Below, one piece after another: positions 45,090 to 54,820 of a stretch of DNA of 64,000 bases (the stretch's first letter is position 1; every line of letters starts with the position of its first letter). Position numbers and translations under genes: made by a program. The DNA is from an uncultured Bacteroidota bacterium (GTDB lineage: Bacteria; Bacteroidota; Bacteroidia; Chitinophagales; Chitinophagaceae). The notes below the pieces were generated by a model. That model saw nothing but the letters and a program-made list of their open reading frames with translations. It ran no database searches and was not told the origin of the DNA. Where the stretch lies: the NCBI GenBank assembly GCA_903865435.1, contig CAIPJS010000042.1, positions 1 through 64,000 on the forward strand, in the 5' to 3' direction.

Positions 45090-45743
45090 TTAAGGCTGAA
45101 CCTTCAATCGATTAATGTATTTATCTGCGTTAAACCCTTTTTCAGATTTAGGATATTTGGTTTGAATTTCTTTGTAAATGGCTACTGCTTCATCGGCTTT
45201 ACCATTTAATTCCAATAAAGCTGCTGCACGATATAGATATTCAGAGGAAATGGCATCATCTTCGGGAAAATATCCGCCTGCTTTTTTATAATAGCTGATG
45301 GCATCCTCATTTTTTTTCAATTCTGAATAAGCATCTCCCAAAGTGCCATAAGCAATGGTTTGCACTTGTCTAGAAGAGGTTGAAAAATCTTTCAAATATT
45401 CAATAGACTTATTAAAATCGTTCAATCTGTAATAACTAATACCAGCATAATATTTTGATAAATTTGCAGCATTGGTACCACCAAATTGTTTGATGATGTA
45501 CAATACTCCTTTACTTGAACCGTCTCCATTTAAAACTAAATTAGAAGAATCCATAGCAAAGTATCGTTCTGCGGTATACATGGCATCTGCGGCTTTGGCT
45601 TCTCTAGGGTTTTGATACAATTCTGTATATCCAAAATATCCTGCAATAACTACAATAACTAAAGTCAATGCATAAATAAGTGCTTTTTGATTGTTTTTTA
45701 CAAAATCTAAAAATGGATGTTTTTCGTGGTGTAATTCGCTCAT
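45090..45743 (-). CDS. Membrane-anchored TPR protein (YfgM-like)
   Basis: A 217-residue protein with a single N-terminal transmembrane helix (about 20-37, ALIYALTLVIVVIAGYFGY) and TPR-type helices in the soluble part (LSKYYAGISYYRLNDFNKSIEYLKDF, GTLGDAYSELKKNEDAISYYKKAGGYFP). The arrangement resembles YfgM, an ancillary factor of the Sec translocon and BAM pathway, whose exact Bacteroidota role is unknown. It is located downstream of pdhA by 16 bases and precedes a strong terminator. Confidence 0.8.
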   Translation of the reverse strand: MSELHHEKHPFLDFVKNNQKALIYALTLVIVVIAGYFGYTELYQNPREAKAADAMYTAERYFAMDSSNLVLNGDGSSKGVLYIIKQFGGTNAANLSKYYAGISYYRLNDFNKSIEYLKDFSTSSRQVQTIAYGTLGDAYSELKKNEDAISYYKKAGGYFPEDDAISSEYLYRAAALLELNGKADEAVAIYKEIQTKYPKSEKGFNADKYINRLKVQP

Positions 45744-45759
45744 GTTTTTTTATTATATA

Positions 45760-46755
45760 TTAATCAACAATAAATGGATAAGATGAATCAATGTAAACGT
45801 CTTTTAATAATTCACTGTCATCTGGCCAAGGGCTTTCTTCGGCAAATTTCACAGACGCTTCAATTATAAGGGCAATCTTATCATCAATAGCTTTTAAATC
45901 TTCAGCAGTAGCATAATTGTTTTCTAAAATGGTTTTAGAAACTTTTGTAATTGGATCTTGGTCCTTGTATTCTTCTACTTCGTCTTTAGATCGATATTTT
46001 TGAGGATCAGATACAGAGTGTCCTTTGTATCTGTAGGTTTTCATTTCAAGCAGGGTAGGTCCTTCACCATCACGGGCTCTTTTAGCTGCTCGAGCAATAC
46101 CTTCATGCACCGCTTCGGGGGACATTCCATCTAATTTATCAGAAGGCATTTCGTAGGCATCTGCCAATTTATAAATATCAATTACGTTACTTGTTCTTTC
46201 TATCGAAGTACCCATTGCATAATTGTTGTTTTCACAAACAAAAATCACAGGCAATTTCCAAAGCATGGCTAAATTAAATACTTCATGCAACATACCTTGT
46301 CTTGCAGCACCATCTCCAAAAAAACAAACCACCACATTTTTAGACCCTCGGTATTGTTCAGCAAAAGCCAAACCAGCACCAGTTCCTATTTGAGCACCCA
46401 CAATACCGTGCCCACCATAAAAATAATGTTCTTTGCTAAAAAAGTGCATACTGCCTCCTTTCCCTTTAGATACACCTGTTGCTTTTCCGTACAATTCGGC
46501 CATTCCTGCATTTGGGCTTACGCCTTTTGCTAAAGCCAAACCATGGTCACGGTATCCAGTAATAAATGGGTCTTCTTGATTCGTAGCGGTCATGCAACCA
46601 GCTGCAATGGCTTCTTGCCCCACATAAGCATGGTAAAAACCACGAATTTTACCCGCCATTTTATACATTTCCTCCGATTTTAATTCAAATTGGCGGATTA
46701 ACTGCATCAATTCATACCAATACAGATAAGTTTCTTTAGAAAATTTTTGGGCCAC
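45760..46755 (-). CDS. pdhA: Pyruvate dehydrogenase E1 component alpha subunit
   Basis: Thiamine-pyrophosphate-binding subunit of the E1 decarboxylase. The TPP motif is FFGDGAARQGMLHEVFNLAM, ending with ENNNYAMG (about 145-182), and the phosphorylation-loop region RYKGHSVSDPQKYRSKDEV follows. The 331-residue length and the VGQEAIAAGCM region fit PdhA. GTG is the start codon, 20 bases after a consensus promoter. The beta subunit is not adjacent; an E2 gene is 13 kb away. Confidence 0.93.
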   Translation of the reverse strand: MAQKFSKETYLYWYELMQLIRQFELKSEEMYKMAGKIRGFYHAYVGQEAIAAGCMTATNQEDPFITGYRDHGLALAKGVSPNAGMAELYGKATGVSKGKGGSMHFFSKEHYFYGGHGIVGAQIGTGAGLAFAEQYRGSKNVVVCFFGDGAARQGMLHEVFNLAMLWKLPVIFVCENNNYAMGTSIERTSNVIDIYKLADAYEMPSDKLDGMSPEAVHEGIARAAKRARDGEGPTLLEMKTYRYKGHSVSDPQKYRSKDEVEEYKDQDPITKVSKTILENNYATAEDLKAIDDKIALIIEASVKFAEESPWPDDSELLKDVYIDSSYPFIVD

Positions 46756-46775
46756 AGTCCTTTAATTTTGAGGAG

Positions 46776-46783
46776 CAAATATA
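46776..46783 (-). promoter_or_regulatory. Promoter -7 element of pdhA
   Basis: On the minus strand TATATTTG exactly matches TAnnTTTG, 20 bases before the GTG start. Confidence 0.6.
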
Positions 46784-46820
46784 CTGTTTTCTCTCATAAA
46801 ATAGAGCAAAAAACAGTGCA

Positions 46821-48452
46821 TTACGCTTCTTTTAAAAATGGGTATTGATAGTCGGTAGGTGGGTTAAAGGTTTCTTTGATTGTTCGAGCACTTAACCATC
46901 TATACAAATTCAGCATACTGCCTGCTTTATCATTGGTTCCAGAAGACCTAGCGCCCCCAAATGGTTGTTGACCCACCACAGCACCCGTTGGTTTATCATT
47001 GATGTAAAAATTGCCTGCTGCATGTCTCAACTTAACGGTAGCCAATTCAATGGCTTTTCTGTCTTGAGCAATAATGGCCCCAGTAAGTGCATATTTTGAC
47101 GTACTGTCCAATATTTTTAAAGTGGTTTCATACGCATCGGCAGGGTAAGTATGAATGGTAAGCACCGGACCAAAAATTTCTTCACACATGGTGGTATATT
47201 TAGGATCGGTGGTTTCAATTACTGTGGGTTCGATAAAATAACCTTGTTTTTTATTGTAATTGCCCCCCACTAAAATTTTTGCTTTTCTATCTTTCTTTGC
47301 TCGATCAATGTAGCTTGCAATATTGTCAAAAGACTTTTCATCAATCACAGCGTTCACAAAATTGGAAAAGTTTTCAACCGTACCCATCTTCATAGATTTA
47401 ATGGCTTTGACTAATTTTTCTTTAATGGCAGGTGCTAAATTGCTTGGTAAATAAGCCCGAGAAGCAGCAGAACATTTTTGACCTTGGTATTCAAAAGCAC
47501 CACGAGCTAAAGCAGTGACCACCGTATCCACATCGGCAGAGGAATGTACCATCACAAAATCTTTTCCTCCTGTCTCACCCACAATTCTTGGATAAGATTT
47601 ATAATTGGCAATGTTTTCACCAATTTGTTTCCACATATAATTAAATACGCCTGTGCTTCCTGTAAAATGAACCCCAGCAAAATCTGGATGTGTAAAACAA
47701 GTAGTACCAATAGTTGGTCCATCTACATACACCATATTAATTACACCATCTGGTAATCCTGCTTCTTTTAAAATACGCATAAACAATTGCGCAGAATATA
47801 TTTGTGTATTGGCAGGTTTCCATACCACCACATTTCCACACATAGCTGCAGAGGCTGGCAAGTTTCCTCCAATGGCCGTAAAATTAAATGGAGTGATGGC
47901 CAAAACAAATCCTTCCAATCCGCGGTATTCCATTCTGTTGTGAATGCCTGGCGCAGAGATAGGTTGTTGTTGATAAATTTCACTTAAGAAATGTACATTG
48001 AATCTTAAAAAATCTATCAATTCACAGGCCGCATCAATTTCTGCTTGAAATGCATTTTTACTTTGTCCAAGCATCGTAGAAGCGTTCATTTCAAAACGAT
48101 ATTTAGTAGCCAATAAATCGGCTGCTTTTAAAAAGATATGTGCTCTTGCTTCCCAATTCATATTGGCCCATGCATTTCTTGCTTTTAATGCAGCCGAAAT
48201 GGCTAGATTGACTTCTTTTTTTGAACCTACATGAAAATGACCAAGGGTATGTTTTATTTCGTGTGGGGGATGAATGGCTTGTTTTACGCCAGTTCTTACT
48301 TCTTTGCCATTAATATACATAGGGATGTCTACACTAGTATTCTTTAAGTTGCTTAATGCTTGTTTCAAAGCAATCTTTTCGGCCGAACCTGGGGCATAAG
48401 TTAAAACTGTTTCGTTAATAGGCGTAGGGTAATTGAAAGTTCCAAATTGCAT
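46821..48452 (-). CDS. pruA: L-glutamate gamma-semialdehyde dehydrogenase (P5C dehydrogenase)
   Basis: NAD-dependent enzyme that oxidises P5C/glutamate semialdehyde to glutamate, the second step of proline breakdown. Family landmarks are the N-terminal extension ending VGSKKEVNLAISAAL, the cofactor segment ETGGKDFVMVHSSADVD, the catalytic cysteine in YQGQKCSAASRAY (about residue 325), and the C-terminal QPFGGARSSGTNDKAGS. The 543-residue length matches the stand-alone PruA. It has its own promoter. No proline dehydrogenase is adjacent. Confidence 0.92.
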   Translation of the reverse strand: MQFGTFNYPTPINETVLTYAPGSAEKIALKQALSNLKNTSVDIPMYINGKEVRTGVKQAIHPPHEIKHTLGHFHVGSKKEVNLAISAALKARNAWANMNWEARAHIFLKAADLLATKYRFEMNASTMLGQSKNAFQAEIDAACELIDFLRFNVHFLSEIYQQQPISAPGIHNRMEYRGLEGFVLAITPFNFTAIGGNLPASAAMCGNVVVWKPANTQIYSAQLFMRILKEAGLPDGVINMVYVDGPTIGTTCFTHPDFAGVHFTGSTGVFNYMWKQIGENIANYKSYPRIVGETGGKDFVMVHSSADVDTVVTALARGAFEYQGQKCSAASRAYLPSNLAPAIKEKLVKAIKSMKMGTVENFSNFVNAVIDEKSFDNIASYIDRAKKDRKAKILVGGNYNKKQGYFIEPTVIETTDPKYTTMCEEIFGPVLTIHTYPADAYETTLKILDSTSKYALTGAIIAQDRKAIELATVKLRHAAGNFYINDKPTGAVVGQQPFGGARSSGTNDKAGSMLNLYRWLSARTIKETFNPPTDYQYPFLKEA

Positions 48453-48471
48453 ATGCGTATAAATTAGATTA

Positions 48472-48479
48472 CAAAAATA
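48472..48479 (-). promoter_or_regulatory. Promoter -7 element of pruA
   Basis: On the minus strand TATTTTTG exactly matches TAnnTTTG, 19 bases before the ATG. Confidence 0.6.
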
Positions 48480-48557
48480 AGCATAAAATGAACATCTGTT
48501 AGGAAGTTCTAGTTTTTGATAAAACTTTATCTAATTTTACTACACAAACCATAGAAA

Positions 48558-49736
48558 ATGAGGTACATATTGGTGGATATTGCAGATAGGGGGAATTTTT
48601 ACCCATTTAGTTTAACACAATCCTTAGCTAATATTAGAGTAGGCATCTTTAGTATTCAAGAAAGATGGGAACAATATTTAAAAGAATCCTGTGGCATTTT
48701 TACCGCCAATTACTTACAAGTTTTATTTGAAGAAAATGATTTTTTAAAAAATGAAGCATCCATATATTTTATCAATATTACATGCATTCCCAATGAAGCA
48801 ATCATAGCTAAAATTAATGCACTCCATGACGGTGAAAAATTAATGAGCGAAAGCGGAAAATGGATTGCTACAAAATCAACCGAAAGATCTTTTCAAAAAA
48901 TTTTATTGGCAAAGCATCCACCCATTACCTATAACGAAGTTGAATTTGTTCAAAATCAAATTGAATTATTAGCACTACATGCAAAATGGATTAATCGTGA
49001 TTTTGCATGGATTAAAAAAAACAAACAAAGTGAATCTATCGACAAAAGCAATCATACCGTACATCCAGAAAATATTTTTATTGAAGCAGGGGCAACTGTT
49101 TTATGTACAAATTTAAATGCAAGTGAAGGGCCTATATATATAGGTAAGGATTCAATTGTTATGGAAGGCACTTCAATCAGAGGTCCTTTTGTTTTGGGTC
49201 AAAAAGGCGTGGTTAAAATGAATGCCAGTATTTATGGAGCCACTACAATTGGTCCTTATTGCTTGGCAGGTGGAGAAATTAAAAATTCAATTTTATTGGG
49301 ATTTTCCAATAAAGGCCATGAGGGTTATTTGGGAGACAGTATTATTGGACATTGGTGCAATATTGGTGCAGGTACCTGCAATAGCAATATCAAAAATACA
49401 GCAGGCATCGTACAAATGTGGAATGAGTTCAAACAAGAATGGGAAGAAGTAGGACAAAAAATGGGGATGTTGATGGGCGACTACAGTCGTTTTGCCATTC
49501 AATCAAGCATTAATACTGGATCTTATATAGGTGTAAGTGCAAATATATTTGGGAATGGACTTTTGCCTAAAAACTTACCCAATTTTACTTGGGGCATTAT
49601 TCAAGGGTATCAATATGATAAAGCAGTAGCCGATTTAAGCAATTGGAAAAAATTAAAAGGTTTTACTGTAACGGAAGCTGAAAAATTGGTTTTAAAGCAT
49701 CTTTTTTATGAATCTCAAAAGGCCAAAAGCTTCTAA
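48558..49736 (+). CDS. Alternate GlmU-like sugar nucleotidyltransferase/acetyltransferase
   Basis: A 392-residue protein with a nucleotidyltransferase-like N-terminal half (ILVDIADRGNFYPFSLTQSLANIRVGIFSIQERW) and a left-handed beta-helix C-terminal half (about 170-330) made of hexapeptide repeats (IEAGATVLCTNLNASEG, IYIGKDSIVMEGTSIRGP, MNASIYGATTIGPYCLAGGEI). This matches the alternate bacterial GlmU group found in Bacteroidota in place of canonical GlmU; it should serve UDP-GlcNAc formation for peptidoglycan and LPS. The canonical GXGTRM loop is absent in the N-terminal domain. Biochemical activity is inferred from the group. Confidence 0.85.
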   Translation: MRYILVDIADRGNFYPFSLTQSLANIRVGIFSIQERWEQYLKESCGIFTANYLQVLFEENDFLKNEASIYFINITCIPNEAIIAKINALHDGEKLMSESGKWIATKSTERSFQKILLAKHPPITYNEVEFVQNQIELLALHAKWINRDFAWIKKNKQSESIDKSNHTVHPENIFIEAGATVLCTNLNASEGPIYIGKDSIVMEGTSIRGPFVLGQKGVVKMNASIYGATTIGPYCLAGGEIKNSILLGFSNKGHEGYLGDSIIGHWCNIGAGTCNSNIKNTAGIVQMWNEFKQEWEEVGQKMGMLMGDYSRFAIQSSINTGSYIGVSANIFGNGLLPKNLPNFTWGIIQGYQYDKAVADLSNWKKLKGFTVTEAEKLVLKHLFYESQKAKSF

Positions 49737-49775
49737 ACAGTTACAAATTTGAGGTTGTTAGCCACGAAATTTGAT

Positions 49776-49783
49776 TACCTTCG
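49776..49783 (+). promoter_or_regulatory. Promoter of tpiA (TACCTTCG type)
   Basis: TACCTTCG, a variant of TAnnTTTG also seen at 61577-61584, with TTG at 49755-49757 giving an 18-base spacer. The ATG of tpiA is 46 bases downstream. Confidence 0.6.
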
Positions 49784-49829
49784 CAGCGCAAAATACATGC
49801 AAATACATAACCCATTTTTTGAATAATTT

Positions 49830-50591
49830 ATGAGAAAACAAATCGCAGCAGCCAACTGGAAAATGAATTTAAAGAGTACCGAAGCCAGTACCTTATTGAA
49901 TGAATTGTTAGCTGCTCCTTATGCATTAAAGTCACATCAAGAAGTTGTATTTGCAGTACCTGCCATTTATATTCCATTGGCGGTTTCAACTTTAGTAGGT
50001 AAAGCCAATTTTTTTGTAGCAGCACAAAACTGTCATCAAAAAAATAGTGGTGCTTTTACTGGAGAAATAAGTGCCCCAATGTATGCCTCGGTGGGTGTAA
50101 AGCATATTGTATTAGGACATTCTGAACGTCGTGAATATTTTGGCGAATCTGATGCTTTATTAGCAGAAAAATTAAATGCCGTTTTAGCCATTAACAGTAC
50201 TCCAATATTTTGTTGTGGTGAACCTTTAGCCATTAGGGAAGCAGGTTCACAAAATGAATTTGTAGAGGCACAATTAAAAAATGGATTGTTTCATTTATCT
50301 GCAGAAGAAATTGTAAAAGTGGTTATTGCTTATGAACCTATTTGGGCCATTGGTACTGGGAAAACAGCTAGTAGCGATCAAGCGCAAGAAATACATGCTT
50401 ATATAAGAACTTGTTTTGCAGCCAAATACGGAGATGCTATTGCACAAGAAATTTCAATTTTATATGGTGGAAGTGTGAAAGCAGCCAATGCAAAAGAATT
50501 GTTTGCACAACCAGATGTGGATGGCGGATTGGTAGGAGGTGCTTCATTAATTGTCTCTGAATTTGAAGCCATCATCCATGCACTTAAATAG
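49830..50591 (+). CDS. tpiA: Triosephosphate isomerase
   Basis: TIM-barrel enzyme that interconverts DHAP and glyceraldehyde-3-phosphate. Active-site blocks are AANWKMN (Lys about 12), LGHSERREYFGE (His about 96) and the catalytic glutamate in VIAYEPIWAIGTGK, followed by the flexible phosphate loop and YGGSVKAANAKEL. At 253 residues it is of normal length. LepA follows after 25 bases on the same strand. Confidence 0.97.
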   Translation: MRKQIAAANWKMNLKSTEASTLLNELLAAPYALKSHQEVVFAVPAIYIPLAVSTLVGKANFFVAAQNCHQKNSGAFTGEISAPMYASVGVKHIVLGHSERREYFGESDALLAEKLNAVLAINSTPIFCCGEPLAIREAGSQNEFVEAQLKNGLFHLSAEEIVKVVIAYEPIWAIGTGKTASSDQAQEIHAYIRTCFAAKYGDAIAQEISILYGGSVKAANAKELFAQPDVDGGLVGGASLIVSEFEAIIHALK

Positions 50592-50616
50592 AATTTAAAA
50601 GCCTAGTTTCACCTAC

Positions 50617-52401
50617 ATGAAGAATATTAGAAATTTTTGTATCATCGCACACATTGATCACGGTAAAAGTACTTTGGCGGATCGTTTATTGGAACATACC
50701 AAAACCATTACCGAGCGTGAAATGATGAATCAGGTTTTGGATGATATGGATTTAGAGCGTGAGAAAGGAATTACGATTAAGAGTCACGCTATTCAAATTA
50801 ATTATGTACACAAAGGCACCACCTATACCTATAATTTAATTGACACTCCCGGGCACGTTGATTTTAGTTATGAAGTGAGTAGGGCCTTAGCTGCTTGTGA
50901 AGGTGCTTTATTATTAGTAGATGCCTCTCAAGGCATACAAGCTCAAACTATTAGCAATTTATATTTAGCATTGGAAAATAATTTAGAGATTATTCCGGTG
51001 ATTAATAAGATTGATATGGATGGGGCTAAAATTCCAGAAGTAACCGATCAAATTATTGAATTAATAGGATGTAAACAAGAAGATATTTTATTGGCTAGTG
51101 GAAGATCAGGCATTGGTATTGAAGAAATTTTACAAGCCATTGCAGAACGTATTCCAGCTCCTGTAGGTGATCCTGAAGCACCACTACAAGCATTAATATT
51201 TGATAGTGTCTTTAATAGTTTTAGAGGTATTATTGTTTATTATAGAATTATGAATGGCGTTTTAAAGAAGAATGATAAAATTCGTTTTGTCGCTTCTGGT
51301 AGAGACTACAATGCAGATGAAGTGGGTGTATTAAAATTAGCCATGACACCGAAGGCAGAAGTAAGAGCAGGAGATGTGGGTTATATTATTACAGGCATTA
51401 AAGTAGCGAAAGAAGTTAAAGTAGGAGATACGATTACCTTGGCCAATAACCCAGGGGAAATGATCAATGGTTTTGAAGAAGTAAAGCCCATGGTATTTGC
51501 AGGAATTTATCCAGTGAACACCGATGAGTTTGAAGAGTTAAGAGATTGTATGGAAAAATTACAATTGAACGATGCTTCTTTAACTTTTGAATTAGAAACA
51601 TCTCAAGCATTGGGTTTTGGATTTCGTTGTGGATTCTTAGGACTCCTTCATATGGAAATTATCCAAGAACGTTTAGAAAGAGAGTTTAATCAAACGGTGA
51701 TTACTACGGTTCCTAACGTAAGCTTTATTGCCTATACCACAAGAGGTGAAAAAATTATCGTGAACAACCCTTCAGAAATGCCTGATCCTGTTAAAATTGA
51801 GCACATTGAAGAGCCTTATATTCGTGCGCAAATCATTACCTCACCAGACTATATTGGAAATATAATTACCCTTTGTTTAAGTAAGCGTGGAATTTTAATG
51901 AATCAAAGTTATTTGACACCTACAAGGGTGGAATTAATTTTTGAAATGCCGATGACTGAAATTGTATTTGATTTTTATGATAAATTAAAAAGTCAAACAA
52001 GAGGCTATGCTTCTTTTGACTATTCTCAAATAGGATTTAGAGACGCCGATATTGTAAAAATGGATATTTTATTGAATAGTGAAAAAGTAGATGCATTAAG
52101 TGCATTAATCCATAGAGGCAAGGCTTCTGATTTTGGTCGTAGACTTTGTGAAAAATTAAAAGAGCTATTAACCAAACAACAATTCCAGATTGCCATACAA
52201 GCCGCCATCGGTGCTAAAGTAGTGGCTAGAGAAAATATATCGGCCATGCGTAAGGATGTAACTGCTAAATGTTATGGTGGTGACATTAGCCGAAAGCGTA
52301 AATTATTAGAGAAACAAAAAGAAGGTAAGAAAAGAATGCGTCAGATAGGTAATGTGGAAATTCCACAAGAAGCTTTCTTAGCCGTTCTAAAATTAGATTA
52401 G
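50617..52401 (+). CDS. lepA: Elongation factor 4 (LepA)
   Basis: Ribosome-bound translational GTPase that back-translocates stalled ribosomes. The G1 motif is AHIDHGKST (about 10-18), the switch II is [14 protein letters not shown], and the NKID motif follows. Domains II, III and V follow, with the LepA-specific C-terminal region ending [35 protein letters not shown]. At 594 residues it is the expected size. A terminator follows 22 bases after its stop. Confidence 0.97.
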   Translation: MKNIRNFCIIAHIDHGKSTLADRLLEHTKTITEREMMNQVLDDMDLEREKGITIKSHAIQINYVHKGTTYTYNLIDTPGHVDFSYEVSRALAACEGALLLVDASQGIQAQTISNLYLALENNLEIIPVINKIDMDGAKIPEVTDQIIELIGCKQEDILLASGRSGIGIEEILQAIAERIPAPVGDPEAPLQALIFDSVFNSFRGIIVYYRIMNGVLKKNDKIRFVASGRDYNADEVGVLKLAMTPKAEVRAGDVGYIITGIKVAKEVKVGDTITLANNPGEMINGFEEVKPMVFAGIYPVNTDEFEELRDCMEKLQLNDASLTFELETSQALGFGFRCGFLGLLHMEIIQERLEREFNQTVITTVPNVSFIAYTTRGEKIIVNNPSEMPDPVKIEHIEEPYIRAQIITSPDYIGNIITLCLSKRGILMNQSYLTPTRVELIFEMPMTEIVFDFYDKLKSQTRGYASFDYSQIGFRDADIVKMDILLNSEKVDALSALIHRGKASDFGRRLCEKLKELLTKQQFQIAIQAAIGAKVVARENISAMRKDVTAKCYGGDISRKRKLLEKQKEGKKRMRQIGNVEIPQEAFLAVLKLD

Positions 52402-52423
52402 TACAGTAAAATATAAATACATG

Positions 52424-52455
52424 AAGCGCTTAGATTTTTCTAGGCGCTTTTTTTA
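52424..52455 (+). terminator. Terminator of tpiA-lepA
   Basis: AAGCGCTTAG pairs with CTAGGCGCTT (10 bp, one G-U) around a six-base loop, followed by TTTTTTT. It overlaps the stop codon of the convergent gmhB by three bases. Confidence 0.8.
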
Positions 52456-53004
52456 TTTTAAAGCTTCTGCAAATTCCAATAAGTGATTGAATCTGTAATC
52501 AATTGTAGGATCTGGGAAATTGGTTTCGGGATGGGTAGTAGCTAAAAATACAGTATGCAGCCCTGCATTCCTACCAAATTCCATATCACTGGTTCTATTG
52601 CCTACCATAATTGTTTTAGAAAAATCAATGGTTGGAAATTTTTCTTTGGCTTGAAAAGCCATGCCTGGCTGTGGTTTTCGATGGTAGGAATCATTGTCAA
52701 AATCGGTACAATAAAAGATATGATCTATTCTTCCTCCCACTTTATTAATCTCAAACAACATGTTTTGATGAATATTGGTTAAATCTGCCTCAGTCATCAA
52801 TCCTTTACTAACTCCTTTTTGATTGGTGGTAATAACAATTCTTGAAAATTTTTGCGCTAATAAAGGCAGGGCCAATATACTTTCATCATAGAATTTAAAT
52901 TCACCCCAATGTCTTACATATTCATTGCGAATTTCTAGATTAATTACGCCATCTCTATCCAGAAATAAAGTCCAATCCTGATCTATATTTTTTAAATCAA
53001 ACAT
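52453..53004 (-). CDS. gmhB: HAD-family histidinol/heptose-bisphosphate phosphatase (GmhB-like)
   Basis: A 183-residue HAD-IIIA phosphatase. Motif I is FLDRDGVINL (nucleophile in DRDG, residue 17), motif II is VITTNQKGV, and the motif III-IV region contains MVGNRTSDMEFGRNAGL. This matches D-glycero-beta-D-manno-heptose-1,7-bisphosphate 7-phosphatase, the enzyme after the SIS isomerase and the kinase in heptose synthesis. It lies nine bases downstream of gmhA. The heptose kinase/adenylyltransferase is not in the window. Histidinol-phosphatase activity is a less likely alternative. Confidence 0.85.
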   Translation of the reverse strand: MFDLKNIDQDWTLFLDRDGVINLEIRNEYVRHWGEFKFYDESILALPLLAQKFSRIVITTNQKGVSKGLMTEADLTNIHQNMLFEINKVGGRIDHIFYCTDFDNDSYHRKPQPGMAFQAKEKFPTIDFSKTIMVGNRTSDMEFGRNAGLHTVFLATTHPETNFPDPTIDYRFNHLLEFAEALK

Positions 53005-53013
53005 GGGCTAAAA

Positions 53014-53589
53014 TTAACCAAATATATTTTTCTCTACCAATTCACAAATAATATGCCCTATCAAAATATGACTTTCTTGAATTCTTGGTGTATCATTTGA
53101 AGGTACATTCAAAAGTAAATCGCTTAATTCTTTCATTTTGCCTCCGTGCGCACCCGTAAATCCAATGGTACTAATTTTTAATTCTTTACATTTTTCAAAT
53201 GCCTTTACAATATTGCCAGAATTGCCTGAGGTACTAATGCCTACCAATACATCACCAGGTTTGCCTATGCCTTCTATCATCCTAGAATAAATAACATCAT
53301 AACTGTAGTCATTGGCCACTGCTGTTAAATAAGAGGTATTGCAATGCAAGGCTTCAGAAGGCAAAGCCTTACGATCTTTATAAAAACGACCCGAAAATTC
53401 TGCCGCTAAGTGTTGTGCATCAGCGGCACTGCCTCCGTTTCCAGCAAAATAAACACTATTGCCTTTTTTAAAAGCATTGGTAATGATATTGATTGCATCA
53501 TCAATTTTTGAAGTAAAAGCAGCATCCTTTAACAATTGACTTTTTACATCAATGGAAGCAGCAATAATTTCATTTATTTTGGTAGTCAT
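53014..53589 (-). CDS. gmhA: Phosphoheptose isomerase (SIS domain, GmhA)
   Basis: Converts sedoheptulose-7-phosphate to D-glycero-D-manno-heptose-7-phosphate, the first step of ADP-heptose supply for LPS core. The SIS domain shows YFAGNGGSAADAQHLAAEFSGRF (about 50-71) and GISTSGNSGNIVKAFE (about 120-136). The conserved HxxxE motif is in LIGHIICELVE near residue 180. Length (191 residues) is typical. It is directly upstream of gmhB, supporting the heptose role. Confidence 0.9.
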   Translation of the reverse strand: MTTKINEIIAASIDVKSQLLKDAAFTSKIDDAINIITNAFKKGNSVYFAGNGGSAADAQHLAAEFSGRFYKDRKALPSEALHCNTSYLTAVANDYSYDVIYSRMIEGIGKPGDVLVGISTSGNSGNIVKAFEKCKELKISTIGFTGAHGGKMKELSDLLLNVPSNDTPRIQESHILIGHIICELVEKNIFG

Positions 53590-53674
53590 TCTTCTAAATT
53601 TTAGCTAAAGTTAAATATATTAATTGAAAATAGTTTAGTTGATTAGGCATGATGCTTTTTGTGGTACTTACTAT

Positions 53675-54802
53675 TTATGAACTTGATTTTGTTATGGCAT
53701 CCGTTAATTTACTCCAGCTGTACTTCTTTTTTTCTTCTCTAATTTGAGGTAAGAAATGAGCTTCGCCTAATTCATATAGCTTTACAATTCCTTCAGCGAT
53801 ATCCCTTGGGTTAGGTTCGGTTACAACACCAACTTGTAAATGAGGTACTAAATGAGGCAATCCGCCTACATTGGTTACCAACATAGGTTTTTCAAAATGA
53901 TAGGCCAAAGGTGTAACCCCACTTTGAGTTGCAGATTTATATGGCTGAATGACAAAATCAGCAGCGCATAAATAATATTTTACTTCGGAATTGCTTATAA
54001 AATGTGTATGTAAATATAAAGCACCATTCAAATTGTATTGGGCAATAATAGCTTCATAAAAGTCCTTATTGTCATAAAATTCACCAGCAATTAATAATTT
54101 AATATTTGCCCCTTTTATACTGGCATGATTCATGGCTTCTAATAATAAATCTAATCCTTTGTATTTTCGAATAAACCCAAAGAATAAAATTATTTTTTCT
54201 GCAGCAGGTAATTGTAAATGTTTTCTTGCTTCTTGTTTAGATAAGATGTCTCCAAAATTATCATAAATTGGGTGTACAAGATTGACAGATATTTGATTCG
54301 TGAATATTTTTAAATCTTTATTCACTTGATCGCTCATGGTAATAAAGCGATCTACTGATTTTAAAAAATATTTAGTGAGTACCTTGTCACCCATTCTTTT
54401 TTCATGCGGAATCACATTGTCTGCAATACAAATGTTTTGCGTAAAATGATTGCGTTTTACTCTACGCAAAATGGTTCCTAAACAAGGACCAAAAAAGGGC
54501 ATCCAAAATCGAACTACAATATAATCTGGCTTTAATTTACACAATTCATTTCCTATTTTAAACCAATTGAAAGGATTGATTGAATTGATGCAAGCTTTGA
54601 TTTTTAAATGAGTAGGTGCTGGCTCATTTGATAGTTGAGTTGATCCAGGAAATAAGAATCTAGGGTATTGCAATGAAAAAGTATAGATAGAGGTATCAAA
54701 ACCTTGTTTAATAAATTCAGTAGCCAATCGCTCATTAAATGTAGCTAAGCCACCACCTCTTAATGGCCAGGCTGGTCCAATAATGATTACTTTCTTTTTC
54801 AT
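53675..54802 (-). CDS. Glycosyltransferase family 4
   Basis: A 375-residue GT-B fold glycosyltransferase. The N-terminal Rossmann domain begins with VIIIGPAWPLRGGGLATFNERLATEF; the C-terminal donor-binding domain has IILFFGFIRKYKGLDLLLEAM and the ADFVIQPYKSATQSGVTPLAYHFEKPMLVTNVGGLPHLV signature, with the EX7E-like region. It lies 18 bases downstream of a GT2 gene and 85 upstream of gmhA, so it likely works on a lipid-linked glycan or LPS. The donor sugar is unknown. Confidence 0.9.
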   Translation of the reverse strand: MKKKVIIIGPAWPLRGGGLATFNERLATEFIKQGFDTSIYTFSLQYPRFLFPGSTQLSNEPAPTHLKIKACINSINPFNWFKIGNELCKLKPDYIVVRFWMPFFGPCLGTILRRVKRNHFTQNICIADNVIPHEKRMGDKVLTKYFLKSVDRFITMSDQVNKDLKIFTNQISVNLVHPIYDNFGDILSKQEARKHLQLPAAEKIILFFGFIRKYKGLDLLLEAMNHASIKGANIKLLIAGEFYDNKDFYEAIIAQYNLNGALYLHTHFISNSEVKYYLCAADFVIQPYKSATQSGVTPLAYHFEKPMLVTNVGGLPHLVPHLQVGVVTEPNPRDIAEGIVKLYELGEAHFLPQIREEKKKYSWSKLTDAITKSSS

Positions 54803-54820
54803 TGAAATTAGGGTAGCTGA